Source of the DNA: Candidatus Omnitrophota bacterium
Lineage (GTDB): Bacteria > Omnitrophota > Gorgyraeia > Gygaellales > Profunditerraquicolaceae
Assembly (NCBI GenBank): GCA_016931435.1
Contig: JAFGET010000122.1
Span: 1 to 12,559 of the forward strand
Reading direction: 5' to 3'
DNA length: 12,559 nucleotides
Every line of letters starts with the position of its first letter. Position 1 is the first letter of the stretch. Positions 5,612-12,559 of this stretch are shown here, in pieces. Below the pieces are notes generated by a model. The model was not told the DNA's origin. It worked only from the letters and a program-made list of their open reading frames with translations, and ran no database searches. A program made the translations under genes and the position numbers.

Positions 5612-6790
5612 ATGAGTCATAAAATTGTAGTACCCATAGGGCCGTATCATCCTCTGCAGGAGGAGCCGGAGCTTTTCCGCCTCTATGTGGAAGGCGAAAA
5701 GGTCGTTGACCTGGATATCGTCATCGGTTATAACCATCGCGGTATAGAGGAGCTTTCCGAGCATAAGCATTTTGACCAGGTGCCGTTTCTGGTAGAGCGC
5801 ATCTGCGGGATATGCTCGACCAGCCATCCCTTTGCTTATGTCAATGCCGTAGAGGACTTAGCCGGTATCCAAGTCCCTGAAAGGGCCCTTTATATCCGCA
5901 CGATCATCGCGGAAATGGAGAGGATCCATAGCCATTTGCTTTGGCTGGGGTTGGCCGGCCATTTTATCGGATATAATACGGTTTGGATGTGGGCGTGGAA
6001 ATACCGCGAGCCTGTGCTTAATGTTTTCGAGATGATCTCCGGGAACCGCAATCATTACGCGATGATGAAGGTAGGAGGAGTCAGGCGCGATATAAAAAAC
6101 GAGGATATCCCGGCGTTAAAAAAAGCAATGGATGAATTAGTCCCGGCGTTGGATTTATTCCGCGGCGCGGTTGTGGATGACCCGGTCATTCAGGCGCGGC
6201 TTAAAGGTATAGGTATTTTGACGAAAGAGCAGTGCGTTGACTGGTGCGTAGAAGGGCCTACTGCCAGGGCTTCCGGCTTGAATATTGATGTGCGTAAAGA
6301 TGAGCCTTACGGCGCCTACGATAGGGTAGACTGGAACGTGATTGTGCATGAAGACGGCGATATATTCGCTAAAACACTGGTCAGGATCCTTGAGCTTTAT
6401 GAGTCGGTCAGTATTATTCGCCAGTGCCTGGATAAGATGCCTTGCGGTGAAATAGATGCTAATGTCAAGGATATACCCCCCGGAGAAGGTATCGGCAGGG
6501 TAGAGGCGCCAAGGGGCGAGTGTTTCCACTACGTGCGCAGTGACGGCACAAACAGGCCTACCAGGCATAAAGTGCGCGCCCCCAGTTACATGAATGTCGC
6601 CTCCAATAAAGTCGCGGCAGTAGGAGGCACGATTTCCGATGCCGCCATTACCTTAGCCGCGGTTGATCCCTGCTATTGCTGCACGGAAAGGACCGCGGTC
6701 TTAGACAGGGGCACGGATAAGAAGATCATGAACGGATGGGATCTTATCAGGCTTTCCCAGGAAAAGACCGAAAGGATGCGAGGTAAGTAA
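5612..6790 (+). CDS. Group 4 [NiFe] hydrogenase large (catalytic) subunit
   Basis: A 392-residue NuoD-family catalytic subunit (EchE/HycE/MbhL type). Both nickel-binding motifs are intact: RICGICSTSH at residues 63-72 (C65, C68, H72) and DPCYCCTER at 352-360 (C354, C357), so this is a real hydrogenase rather than a cysteine-less NuoD. Thirty-two residues follow Arg360. E. coli HycE is cleaved by HycI after the arginine of its matching motif, so this tail is probably removed on nickel insertion (inferred). No maturation protease gene is in the window. The start is placed at ATG 5612 because family N-termini begin close to the PIGPYHP segment; ATG 5585 would add nine residues coded by the repeat. 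Reaction: reversible 2H+ + 2e- to H2, on the cytoplasmic side. Confidence 0.94.
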   Translation: MSHKIVVPIGPYHPLQEEPELFRLYVEGEKVVDLDIVIGYNHRGIEELSEHKHFDQVPFLVERICGICSTSHPFAYVNAVEDLAGIQVPERALYIRTIIAEMERIHSHLLWLGLAGHFIGYNTVWMWAWKYREPVLNVFEMISGNRNHYAMMKVGGVRRDIKNEDIPALKKAMDELVPALDLFRGAVVDDPVIQARLKGIGILTKEQCVDWCVEGPTARASGLNIDVRKDEPYGAYDRVDWNVIVHEDGDIFAKTLVRILELYESVSIIRQCLDKMPCGEIDANVKDIPPGEGIGRVEAPRGECFHYVRSDGTNRPTRHKVRAPSYMNVASNKVAAVGGTISDAAITLAAVDPCYCCTERTAVLDRGTDKKIMNGWDLIRLSQEKTERMRGK

Positions 6791-6791
6791 G

Positions 6792-7412
6792 ATGCCGGAA
6801 TTAAAGGCGTTAAAAAAAGAGATCGCCGAGATGGCGCATACGGTTTTAAAGATATGGAAGATGACGCACCGGGCTTTTATGGAGCATAACCTGGAGCTTT
6901 TCCCGGAAATATTCAGCGATGAAAATAAAGTGAATGACTGGGAAAAGGACCTTACCGCCGGGCTCGTTGAGATAAGCCACGGCGCTTCAAAAGAAGAAAA
7001 GGCGGCGATCCCGGCCTATGCCGATATCATCGGAGACCTGGAATTGATCGGGGATTACTGCAAGGATATCTTAGAGCGCGTCCAGATAAAGATAGAAGAG
7101 AAGCTTTTATTCAGCGATGACGCGGTAAGCGAATATAACGAGTTATACTTAAAGGCCACCGAACTATTGGAGAATATTTCCCTGGCTTTGGATAAAGACC
7201 ACCTGCTTCTTTCCAAGAAAGCCTTAAAGGAAAAAGATAAAATATACGATCTGGTGGACGAATACCGCGCGCGCCATAACCAGCGCCTGATTCAGGGCAT
7301 CTGCAGCCCCTTTGCCTGCAATATGTTCTTGAATATGCTGGATTTTACGGCAGCGGTCTATTCTCACGCTTTAAAAATAGCAAAGAGCCTGGAAAAGATA
7401 GAAAAAGCATGA
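6792..7412 (+). CDS. PhoU-like helical protein inside the hydrogenase operon
   Basis: A 206-residue protein, apparently all alpha-helical, with no membrane segment. The first half matches a PhoU repeat: a VNDWEKDL helix (residues 47-54), then IIGDLELIGDYCKDI at 79-93, the equivalent of the I-x-D-L-E-R-I-G-D metal-binding helix. The second half resembles the C-terminal domain of Na/Pi cotransporter-type PhoU proteins (RLIQGICSPFA, then a helix ending SHALKIA), but the usual E-R-I-x-D-H is replaced by TAAVYSH. PhoU proteins regulate phosphate uptake. No phosphate transport gene is nearby: this gene starts one base after the large subunit and overlaps the next antiporter gene by four bases. A regulatory or assembly role on the ion-translocating module is possible (inferred). 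AGG at 6780-6782 may serve as a weak ribosome site. Confidence 0.75.
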   Translation: MPELKALKKEIAEMAHTVLKIWKMTHRAFMEHNLELFPEIFSDENKVNDWEKDLTAGLVEISHGASKEEKAAIPAYADIIGDLELIGDYCKDILERVQIKIEEKLLFSDDAVSEYNELYLKATELLENISLALDKDHLLLSKKALKEKDKIYDLVDEYRARHNQRLIQGICSPFACNMFLNMLDFTAAVYSHALKIAKSLEKIEKA

Positions 7413-8806
7413 CCTCTGTTTTCTTAACTATAACCGTGCCTGTTTTAGGGGCTTTTGTCCTGGCTGCCTTGCCTAAAAGGTTTAAGCCGGGCTTTGCGCT
7501 GGCTGTTCTGGCAGCGACTTTTTTATCCGCCCTTTCTATTTTGCCGGGCGCGCTTTCAGGCAAGGCATCGGCTTTAAGCATAAATTTTACTTCCTGGTTC
7601 AGTTTTTCGCTGGCCTCTGACGGCCTGGCAGTGTTTATGGCGTGCGTGTCTTCCTTCGTGGCACTTTTGATCTGTGCCTATTCCCTGGAATATATGAGCC
7701 ATTATGAAGACAGGGGGCGTTTTTATTTCTGGACGGTCTTGTTCGTAGGCTCGATGATGGGGTTGATATTTTCCGCCAATCTTATGCTTATGTATTGTTT
7801 TTGGGAGCTTACCGCGGTTTGCTCCTGGCGCTTGATCGGCTTCTACAGGGGCGAGGAGCACACAAAGGCAGCCGATAGGGCCTTTTTAGTCACTTTTTTC
7901 GGCGCTTCGCTTTTGTTAGCCGGGATCGTGCTTACCTATATTAATTACGGCACGCTGGAGTTTTCTCTTTTAAAAGGCGCGGCATTGCCCAATATCGCAG
8001 CTTTTTTACTTTTAGGCGGGATTATCGCTAAGTCCGCCCAGCTTCCCCTTCAGACCTGGCTGCCTGATGCGGGAGTCGCTCCCAGCCCGGTGACCGCGCT
8101 CTTGCACGCTGCGGTTTTGGTGAAGATAGGCGTTTACGCCTTTGCCCGTATTTTTTCTTCGACCTTTATTGCATCCCCGCTATTTTTAAACTCTGTGATC
8201 GCCTTAAGCGTGATCACTATTCTTATCGCCGCCGGTTCCGCGCTGGTCGAAAATAACATCAAGAGGGTCCTGGCTTATTCTACCATCAGCCAGTTGGGTT
8301 ATATCATCCTTGCCCTTGCCATAGGTACAAAATTCGCTTTTTTGATCGCGCTCTTATATATTTTTGCTCATTCATTGGCAAAGGCCGGGCTTTTCCTTTG
8401 CGCGGGTATCATAGAACATAAGACCAATACCAAGGATATTGATCTTTTAGGCGGTTTAATGAAGTCTATGCCGCTTACGGCGTGCGCTTACCTTTTATGC
8501 GCTTTTTCCATCATAGGCATAGCGCCGCTTTTTGGTTTTTGGCCGAAGTTCTTGCTGATCCTGGAAACTCTTAGGGAGGGGCACATTGCCGCAGGTATCT
8601 TAGCGGTAATAGGGGCATTATTTACCTTATTTTATCTTTTCAGGCTTTTTGATAAGGTCTTTTTAGGAGAAGAGAAGATCAAAGTGTTCGAAGAGAAGAA
8701 TTCTCCTATGGTCTATGTAGTGGTAACATTAGGTGTCTTGTCTTTATTGTGCGGCATATTGATTAAACCGGTATCGGATATCTTGACTAGGCTGGTAGGA
8801 TGTTGA
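7409..8806 (+). CDS. Proton/sodium-translocating antiporter subunit 1 (NuoL/MrpA-N type)
   Basis: A 465-residue polytopic membrane protein of the NuoL/M/N-Mrp antiporter family, with about 14 hydrophobic segments. Key charged residues are present: Glu133 in FWELTAVCSW (TM5 glutamate), the lysine of AKSAQLPLQTWLPDAGVAPSP (TM7 region), the lysine of HSLAKAGLFL, and the lysine of GFWPKFLL (TM12 region). The KSAQLP...SPVTALLHAA string points to the NuoL/MrpA N-terminal branch. It would carry one ion channel driven by the hydrogenase. The ATG overlaps the stop of the PhoU-like gene (ATGA). The 3' end overlaps the next antiporter gene by seven bases. It stops after the antiporter domain and lacks the C-terminal lateral helix of true NuoL. 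Confidence 0.9.
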   Translation: MTSVFLTITVPVLGAFVLAALPKRFKPGFALAVLAATFLSALSILPGALSGKASALSINFTSWFSFSLASDGLAVFMACVSSFVALLICAYSLEYMSHYEDRGRFYFWTVLFVGSMMGLIFSANLMLMYCFWELTAVCSWRLIGFYRGEEHTKAADRAFLVTFFGASLLLAGIVLTYINYGTLEFSLLKGAALPNIAAFLLLGGIIAKSAQLPLQTWLPDAGVAPSPVTALLHAAVLVKIGVYAFARIFSSTFIASPLFLNSVIALSVITILIAAGSALVENNIKRVLAYSTISQLGYIILALAIGTKFAFLIALLYIFAHSLAKAGLFLCAGIIEHKTNTKDIDLLGGLMKSMPLTACAYLLCAFSIIGIAPLFGFWPKFLLILETLREGHIAAGILAVIGALFTLFYLFRLFDKVFLGEEKIKVFEEKNSPMVYVVVTLGVLSLLCGILIKPVSDILTRLVGC

Positions 8807-10686
8807 ATATATTCCTTGTTATAAAATTACCTTTTCTTGCCGGGCTCCTGGCGCTTCTTTTTAAGTCCAAGGCCTCAAGGGCGAATATCTCTTTGGCGGC
8901 ATTCTTTATTTCTTTGGCGGCTGCGGTGATTTTATATTTTAAGCCTGTTGCCGACGTTTCCCTGGATCTTATCGGAGGCTATAGTTTAAGCATCGGCTTG
9001 ACCCGGCTTTCCTGGCTGGTCCTGGTGTTTATAAATCTTTTCGGCCTGCTTACCTGCTTTTATAGCCATAGCAGGGAGCATGAGAGCAGGGGGTATTTCT
9101 CCTATCTTTTATGGCTGGTAGCTTTTTCAAGCCTGGCGGTTTTTGCCAGGGATTTCATCACTTTGATTTTTGCCTGGGGCGCGGTATTGGTCTTGCTTTA
9201 TGCGCTTTTGAGCCTTGGTCCAGGATACAGCGCGAAAAAGGCCTTATCTATCGTGGGCCTTGCGGATTTTGCGCTTGTTTTGGGTATTTGTATTTATGTC
9301 GCCGTAACCAAAAATACCATGATGCCGCAGGGCTCGGCAGTCCTGATAAATACGCCTCTTTTGTGGGCGTCTTTTTTGCTTATGCTCTCCGGCGCCCTGG
9401 CTAAGGCAGGTTGCGGCCCGTTCCATACCTGGATACCTACTGCTTCAGAAAGCGCATCCGTTGAAGTGATGGCGATATTGCCGGCTTCGTTGGATAAGCT
9501 GTTAGGCATTTATCTTTTGGCAAAGATCTGCCTTGATTTTTTTATCTTAAACCATCTGGCGATGGCTTTATTGCTGCTTTTCGGCGCAAGCACTATTACT
9601 TTTGCGGTGATGATGGCGCTGATACAGCATGACTTAAGAAAACTGCTTTCTTATCATGCCATAAGCCAGGTAGGTTATATGGTCTTAGGGTTCGGCACGG
9701 GTAACCCCATAGGTATCGCCGCCGGATTATTCCACATGATAAATAACGCCATATATAAAAGCGGGTTATTTTTGACCGCAGGAGCAGTAGGCGAAAGAAA
9801 AAATACTTTTGAGCTTGAGAGATTGGGCGCGCTTGCTTCTTTTATGCCGGTCACCTTTGCCTGCGGGTTGATATTTTCCTTATCTATTTCCGGCATCCCG
9901 CCCTTAAACGGTTTTGCTTCCAAATGGATGATCTATCAGGGGGCGCTTTTGGGGCTGTTCAACGCTTCATCTAAGCTTTTACGTTTTGCTTTTATCGTAA
10001 GTTTAGTCTCTGCGATGTTCGGCAGCGCTCTTACCTTAGCCAGTTTTGTCAAGGTCATCCACGCCGTATTTTTAGGCCAGGATAACAGTTCCGATAGAAA
10101 GAAGGTGCGGGAAGTCCCCTTTAATATGCGTATCCCCTTGATTATCCTGGCGGCTTTATGTATAGTCTTAGGGTTGTTCTGGAGCCCTTTTGTCTCTAAA
10201 TTCATCGGGCCGTACCTGGGTGGGGATCTGTCTTATTTAGGCAACTGGAACAGCGTTTTTGCCGCCGTCTTTTTAGCCGGCGGTATACTCTTGGGCCTAT
10301 TGCTTGCCGCGGCGGGCAGGATAAAGAAGTCTTTCAGGACAGACGGGTATTTTGTGGGTTGCGAAAAAACGGACGAAGAATTCAATTTTCCGGCCACGGA
10401 ATTTTACCGTAGCGTAGAAGAGGCCCCCTCGGTGCGCCTTGCCTACAAGGCGCTTAAGTCAGAACCGCTGGATCTTTATAACCTGGTTAAGGCGGCTTTG
10501 AACGTATTTTCGCGCGCCTTCTATATATTCGTCGACCGGTTGATCTATTTTTTGACAAACCTTGCGGGATATTTTGTTTTAGGCTTAAGCTATTTATTCA
10601 GGAAGATGCATACCGGGGTGCTTGACCTTTATCTGGCTTTTTGCCTTGCCGGCCTGGTTGTTTTATTATTTGTATTGATGAAATAA
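8800..10686 (+). CDS. Antiporter subunit 2 with C-terminal extension; TM5 Glu missing
   Basis: A 628-residue membrane protein of the same antiporter family (NuoL/HyfB/MbhI-like). The channel core carries LAKAGCGPFHTWIP (TM7 lysine), LIQHDLRKLLSYHAISQVGYM, the lysine of NNAIYKSGLF and the lysine of NGFASKWM. At the place of the conserved TM5 glutamate (usually FWEL) it has AWGAV with Gly127, so the usual Glu-Lys pair is broken. After the last core helix there are about 120 further residues: a soluble stretch, a long amphipathic segment and one or two terminal hydrophobic helices, resembling the lateral helix and anchor at the end of NuoL or MbhI. That would clamp neighbouring subunits together (inferred). 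The N-terminal ATG overlaps the previous gene by seven bases. Confidence 0.87.
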   Translation: MLNIFLVIKLPFLAGLLALLFKSKASRANISLAAFFISLAAAVILYFKPVADVSLDLIGGYSLSIGLTRLSWLVLVFINLFGLLTCFYSHSREHESRGYFSYLLWLVAFSSLAVFARDFITLIFAWGAVLVLLYALLSLGPGYSAKKALSIVGLADFALVLGICIYVAVTKNTMMPQGSAVLINTPLLWASFLLMLSGALAKAGCGPFHTWIPTASESASVEVMAILPASLDKLLGIYLLAKICLDFFILNHLAMALLLLFGASTITFAVMMALIQHDLRKLLSYHAISQVGYMVLGFGTGNPIGIAAGLFHMINNAIYKSGLFLTAGAVGERKNTFELERLGALASFMPVTFACGLIFSLSISGIPPLNGFASKWMIYQGALLGLFNASSKLLRFAFIVSLVSAMFGSALTLASFVKVIHAVFLGQDNSSDRKKVREVPFNMRIPLIILAALCIVLGLFWSPFVSKFIGPYLGGDLSYLGNWNSVFAAVFLAGGILLGLLLAAAGRIKKSFRTDGYFVGCEKTDEEFNFPATEFYRSVEEAPSVRLAYKALKSEPLDLYNLVKAALNVFSRAFYIFVDRLIYFLTNLAGYFVLGLSYLFRKMHTGVLDLYLAFCLAGLVVLLFVLMK

Positions 10687-10687
10687 T

Positions 10688-11206
10688 ATGATCGAATTAC
10701 ATGTAGTCTTGATCTTGATGATCATCTGCGCCATCGTCGCGATGGAGATAAAAGACCTCCTTTCAAGCGTGATCGCCCTGGGAGCGGTCGGCATAGGCCT
10801 GACCGTGGAATTTTTGCTTTTGCGCGCCCCGGATCTTGCCATTACGCAGCTGGTCGTTGAAATACTTTCCGTGATAATCCTGATCAGGGCGACCGTAGGC
10901 GTCAAAGTCCCGCAGGAAAATATCAAGATGCGCCTGGGGTATTTTATTTTCGCGCTTGTATTTGTGGCGGTATTCTTGTTCTTCAGTAAAAGAGCGGTTG
11001 CCCAGCTTCCGTCATTCGGGGATCCGATGATGAAAATAGGTTCGTTATATAACTCTTTGGCTTTGTCTAAGGCGGGGGCTGCGAATATCGTATCTTCCGT
11101 GATATTGGATTTTCGCGCTTATGACACCCTTGGTGAGGCTACGGTCTTATTTACCGCGGTCATCGGGGTCTTGACGGTATTGCGCGCCTCAGGAAGAAAA
11201 AAATGA
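10688..11206 (+). CDS. MbhD-MbhE fusion protein (MrpA C-terminal part)
   Basis: A 172-residue membrane protein with roughly five hydrophobic segments. Residues 1-75 match the MbhD/DUF4040 domain (SSVIALGAVGIGL, APDLAITQLVVE). The last 40 residues match the MbhE domain (VSSVILDFRAYDTLGEATVLF). In Pyrococcus Mbh these are two genes. In Mrp antiporters both domains sit at the C-terminus of MrpA, joined to a NuoL-like domain. Here they are fused to each other but separate from the antiporter protein. The conserved acidic residues (the E of QLVVE, the D of DFRAYD and the E of LGE) are kept and may line an ion path. ATG lies one base after the previous stop, and the TGA stop overlaps the next ATG. 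Confidence 0.85.
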   Translation: MIELHVVLILMIICAIVAMEIKDLLSSVIALGAVGIGLTVEFLLLRAPDLAITQLVVEILSVIILIRATVGVKVPQENIKMRLGYFIFALVFVAVFLFFSKRAVAQLPSFGDPMMKIGSLYNSLALSKAGAANIVSSVILDFRAYDTLGEATVLFTAVIGVLTVLRASGRKK

Positions 11207-11661
11207 AAGAAAAAGAACAGGGAATGTCTTTGATAGTAAAGCGCATTACCAGGATCACGGTAAGCCTGATTTTTCTCTTCGGCGTCTATATCATGCTGCA
11301 CGGCCATCTTACTCCCGGAGGCGGTTTTGCCGGAGGGGTGATCATTGCGCTTTCTTTTATACACGTGGTATTAGCGTTCGGTAAAAAGGAATCCCTTAAG
11401 ATGCTCAATGATAACGTGGTTTCCTTTTTTGAATCTTTAGGGGGATTGCTTTTTTTAGGCATAGCTTTGTCGGGGCTGATAGGAGGTTATTTCTTTTTGA
11501 ACGTTCTTCCTAAGGGTAAGCCTTTTGACTTGTTTAGCTCCGGAACGATCATTTTGTCTAATATCGCTATCTTCTTAAAGGTCGGAGTAGGGTTATTCGC
11601 GATTTTCATTGCCTTGGCGATATTAAGGGTCCCCCGAGATGATAAGGAGGAGGTAAAATAA
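11203..11661 (+). CDS. mnhB: Mrp antiporter subunit B (MrpB/MnhB/MbhF)
   Basis: A 152-residue membrane protein of the MnhB/MrpB family, with four hydrophobic segments and the family hallmark GHLTPGGGFAGGVI near residues 33-46. MrpB packs between the MrpA C-terminal domains and MrpC in Mrp complexes and in Mbh. I choose ATG 11203, which overlaps the previous stop (ATGA). ATG 11224 would drop seven charged residues and also fits the family. The TAA stop overlaps the next start (TAATG), so the gene is translationally coupled on both sides. Confidence 0.92.
   Translation: MKEKEQGMSLIVKRITRITVSLIFLFGVYIMLHGHLTPGGGFAGGVIIALSFIHVVLAFGKKESLKMLNDNVVSFFESLGGLLFLGIALSGLIGGYFFLNVLPKGKPFDLFSSGTIILSNIAIFLKVGVGLFAIFIALAILRVPRDDKEEVK
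11644..11653 (+). promoter_or_regulatory. Strong Shine-Dalgarno for mnhC
   Basis: AAGGAGGAGG ends seven bases before ATG 11661. It is the clearest ribosome-binding site in the window. It shows that this organism uses Shine-Dalgarno initiation, in contrast to the early operon genes, which lack one next to the heptad repeats. Confidence 0.8.
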
Positions 11662-11999
11662 TGAGTTTATATATATTATGCCTGGTATTGTTTGCGATAG
11701 GTATATATTGCCTCCTGGTCAAGAAAAACCTGGTAAAAAAGATCGTGGGCCTGGGCATAGCCGAATACGCGCTGAATTTGTTTTTTATACTTTTAGGTTA
11801 TAAGAGCGGAGGCGAAGCGCCGATATTAAGCAGGGGCCTTACGGCAAATAGCTTTGTCGATCCGCTTCCGCAGGCGCTCATTTTGACTTCCATAGTCATA
11901 GGCCTGGCGGTCACCGCTTTAATGGCGGCGATCACCTTGCGCCTATACGAAAAATACAGGACATTCGATATAAACGAAATAAGGAGATTAAAAGGATAG
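11661..11999 (+). CDS. mnhC: Mrp antiporter subunit C (MrpC/MnhC/MbhG, NuoK-like)
   Basis: A 112-residue NuoK-family protein with three predicted helices, the usual length for MrpC/MbhG. Family landmarks are the IVGLGIAEYALNLFF segment with its membrane glutamate, and DPLPQALILTSIVIG, which is near-diagnostic for MrpC-type proteins. It sits next to the MrpD-type antiporter subunit in Mrp and Mbh complexes. Gene order B-C-D is conserved here: MnhB precedes with a one-base overlap and the MrpD gene starts three bases after this stop. Confidence 0.93.
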   Translation: MSLYILCLVLFAIGIYCLLVKKNLVKKIVGLGIAEYALNLFFILLGYKSGGEAPILSRGLTANSFVDPLPQALILTSIVIGLAVTALMAAITLRLYEKYRTFDINEIRRLKG

Positions 12000-12002
12000 A
12001 AG

Positions 12003-12559
12003 ATGCTTCCGGTTTTTGTGATCATACCATTAGGTTGCGCTTTTTTGATCCCTATCGTATCTAAGATACGCCGGGGACTGGCCGGGATACTGGCGAATTT
12101 GGGGGCGCTGGCTTTGTTATTTTTTTCCCTGCAGAGTTTTGCCTGGGTAAAAAGCGGGGTAAAGGTTTATTATCTTGGAGGGTGGCAGCCTCCTTTCGGC
12201 ATCTGCATGGTCCTGGATTCCTTATCGGCGCTGATGCTCCTGGTGGTAAATCTTATCGGATGCTTATCGCTTATTTATTCGCTGGATTATATAAAACGTT
12301 ATACCGCCCCGGCGCTCTATTATACTTTATTCTCTCTTTTATTGGCCGGTTTAAACGGCGTAGTGATAAGCGGGGATATATTCAACCTCTATGTTTTTCT
12401 GGAGATCGCCTCCATTGCAAGTTATGCTTTAGTCGCTTTCGGGGTGGAGGCAGAAGAGCTTGAGGCGTCATTTAAGTATTTAGTCTTAGGCAGCGTAGCC
12501 TCGCTTTTGATATTGCTTGCCATAGGCATGCTTTTAGGCAATACCTCTACCTTGAATAT
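12003..12559 (+). CDS. mnhD: Mrp antiporter subunit D (MrpD/MnhD/MbhH), 3' end cut by window
   Basis: An open frame from ATG 12003 runs off the right edge after 185 codons. It is preceded by AAAGGAT seven bases upstream. It encodes the N-terminal part of a third antiporter-type subunit. Visible landmarks are the VLDSLSALMLLVVN segment, then SGDIFNLYVFLEIASIASYAL with the TM5 glutamate at residue 134, and EASFKYLVLGSVAS. The GDIFNLYVFLEI string points to MrpD/MbhH rather than NuoM. The full protein should be about 480-500 residues, so some 60% lies outside. MrpE, F and G subunits, if present, would be further right. Confidence 0.92.
   Translation, partial: MLPVFVIIPLGCAFLIPIVSKIRRGLAGILANLGALALLFFSLQSFAWVKSGVKVYYLGGWQPPFGICMVLDSLSALMLLVVNLIGCLSLIYSLDYIKRYTAPALYYTLFSLLLAGLNGVVISGDIFNLYVFLEIASIASYALVAFGVEAEELEASFKYLVLGSVASLLILLAIGMLLGNTSTLN

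Noticed and set aside
12182..12463. 93-codon plus-strand open frame
   Set aside because: It is a shifted-frame shadow of the MrpD-type gene that starts at 12003 and runs to the window edge; the MrpD frame carries all family motifs.

Overview
This window carries most of one long plus-strand operon from a bacterium. It encodes an energy-converting, membrane-bound group 4 [NiFe] hydrogenase joined to a multi-subunit Mrp/complex I-type ion-translocating module. All recognised genes are on the plus strand. A near-consensus sigma-70 type promoter, Shine-Dalgarno sequences in the later genes and a peptidoglycan LD-carboxypeptidase at the left edge indicate a bacterium. The gene mix and the short palindromic heptad repeats between genes suggest an uncultured anaerobic or fermentative lineage. 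Candidatus Omnitrophota is my low-confidence guess, from general impression rather than a marker gene.

Layout. Bases 1-818 are the 3' part of an LD-carboxypeptidase gene (family S66). Bases 819-1113 hold no recognised gene. They contain a 15-bp palindrome, a TTGACA-N17-TAATAT promoter and a long leader that can fold into a strong stem (15 bp plus one 3x3 internal loop), overlapping a short cysteine-rich reading frame. From 1114 the operon runs: sulfhydrogenase/sulfite-reductase-like beta (Fe-S) and gamma (FAD/NAD(P), [2Fe-2S]) subunits; a four-cluster HycB/HydN-like ferredoxin protein; the NuoH-like membrane subunit; the NuoB-like small subunit; a NuoC-like subunit; the NuoD-like [NiFe] large subunit with all four nickel-ligating cysteines; a PhoU-like protein; two NuoL/M-type antiporter subunits; a fused MbhD/MbhE-type protein; MrpB; MrpC; and the start of MrpD, which runs off the right edge.

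How they would work together. The beta/gamma pair looks like an NAD(P)H-linked electron port and the four-cluster protein like a wire. The NuoB/C/D/H core would form or consume H2. The three antiporter-type subunits plus MbhDE/MrpB/MrpC would couple this to H+ or Na+ transport. Electron source and ion specificity are inference. A NuoI/EchF/MbhN-type 8Fe ferredoxin subunit is not present in the window; a PhoU-like gene lies directly after the large subunit.

The most unusual structure is in the gaps. Four gaps of the first half (2987-3079, 3575-3659, 4593-4707, 5564-5611) are each filled by imperfect inverted repeats built on a strict 7-base period. The heptad consensus differs between gaps, except that the first two share a family. 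From 5612 rightwards the genes overlap or nearly abut and no heptads are seen.
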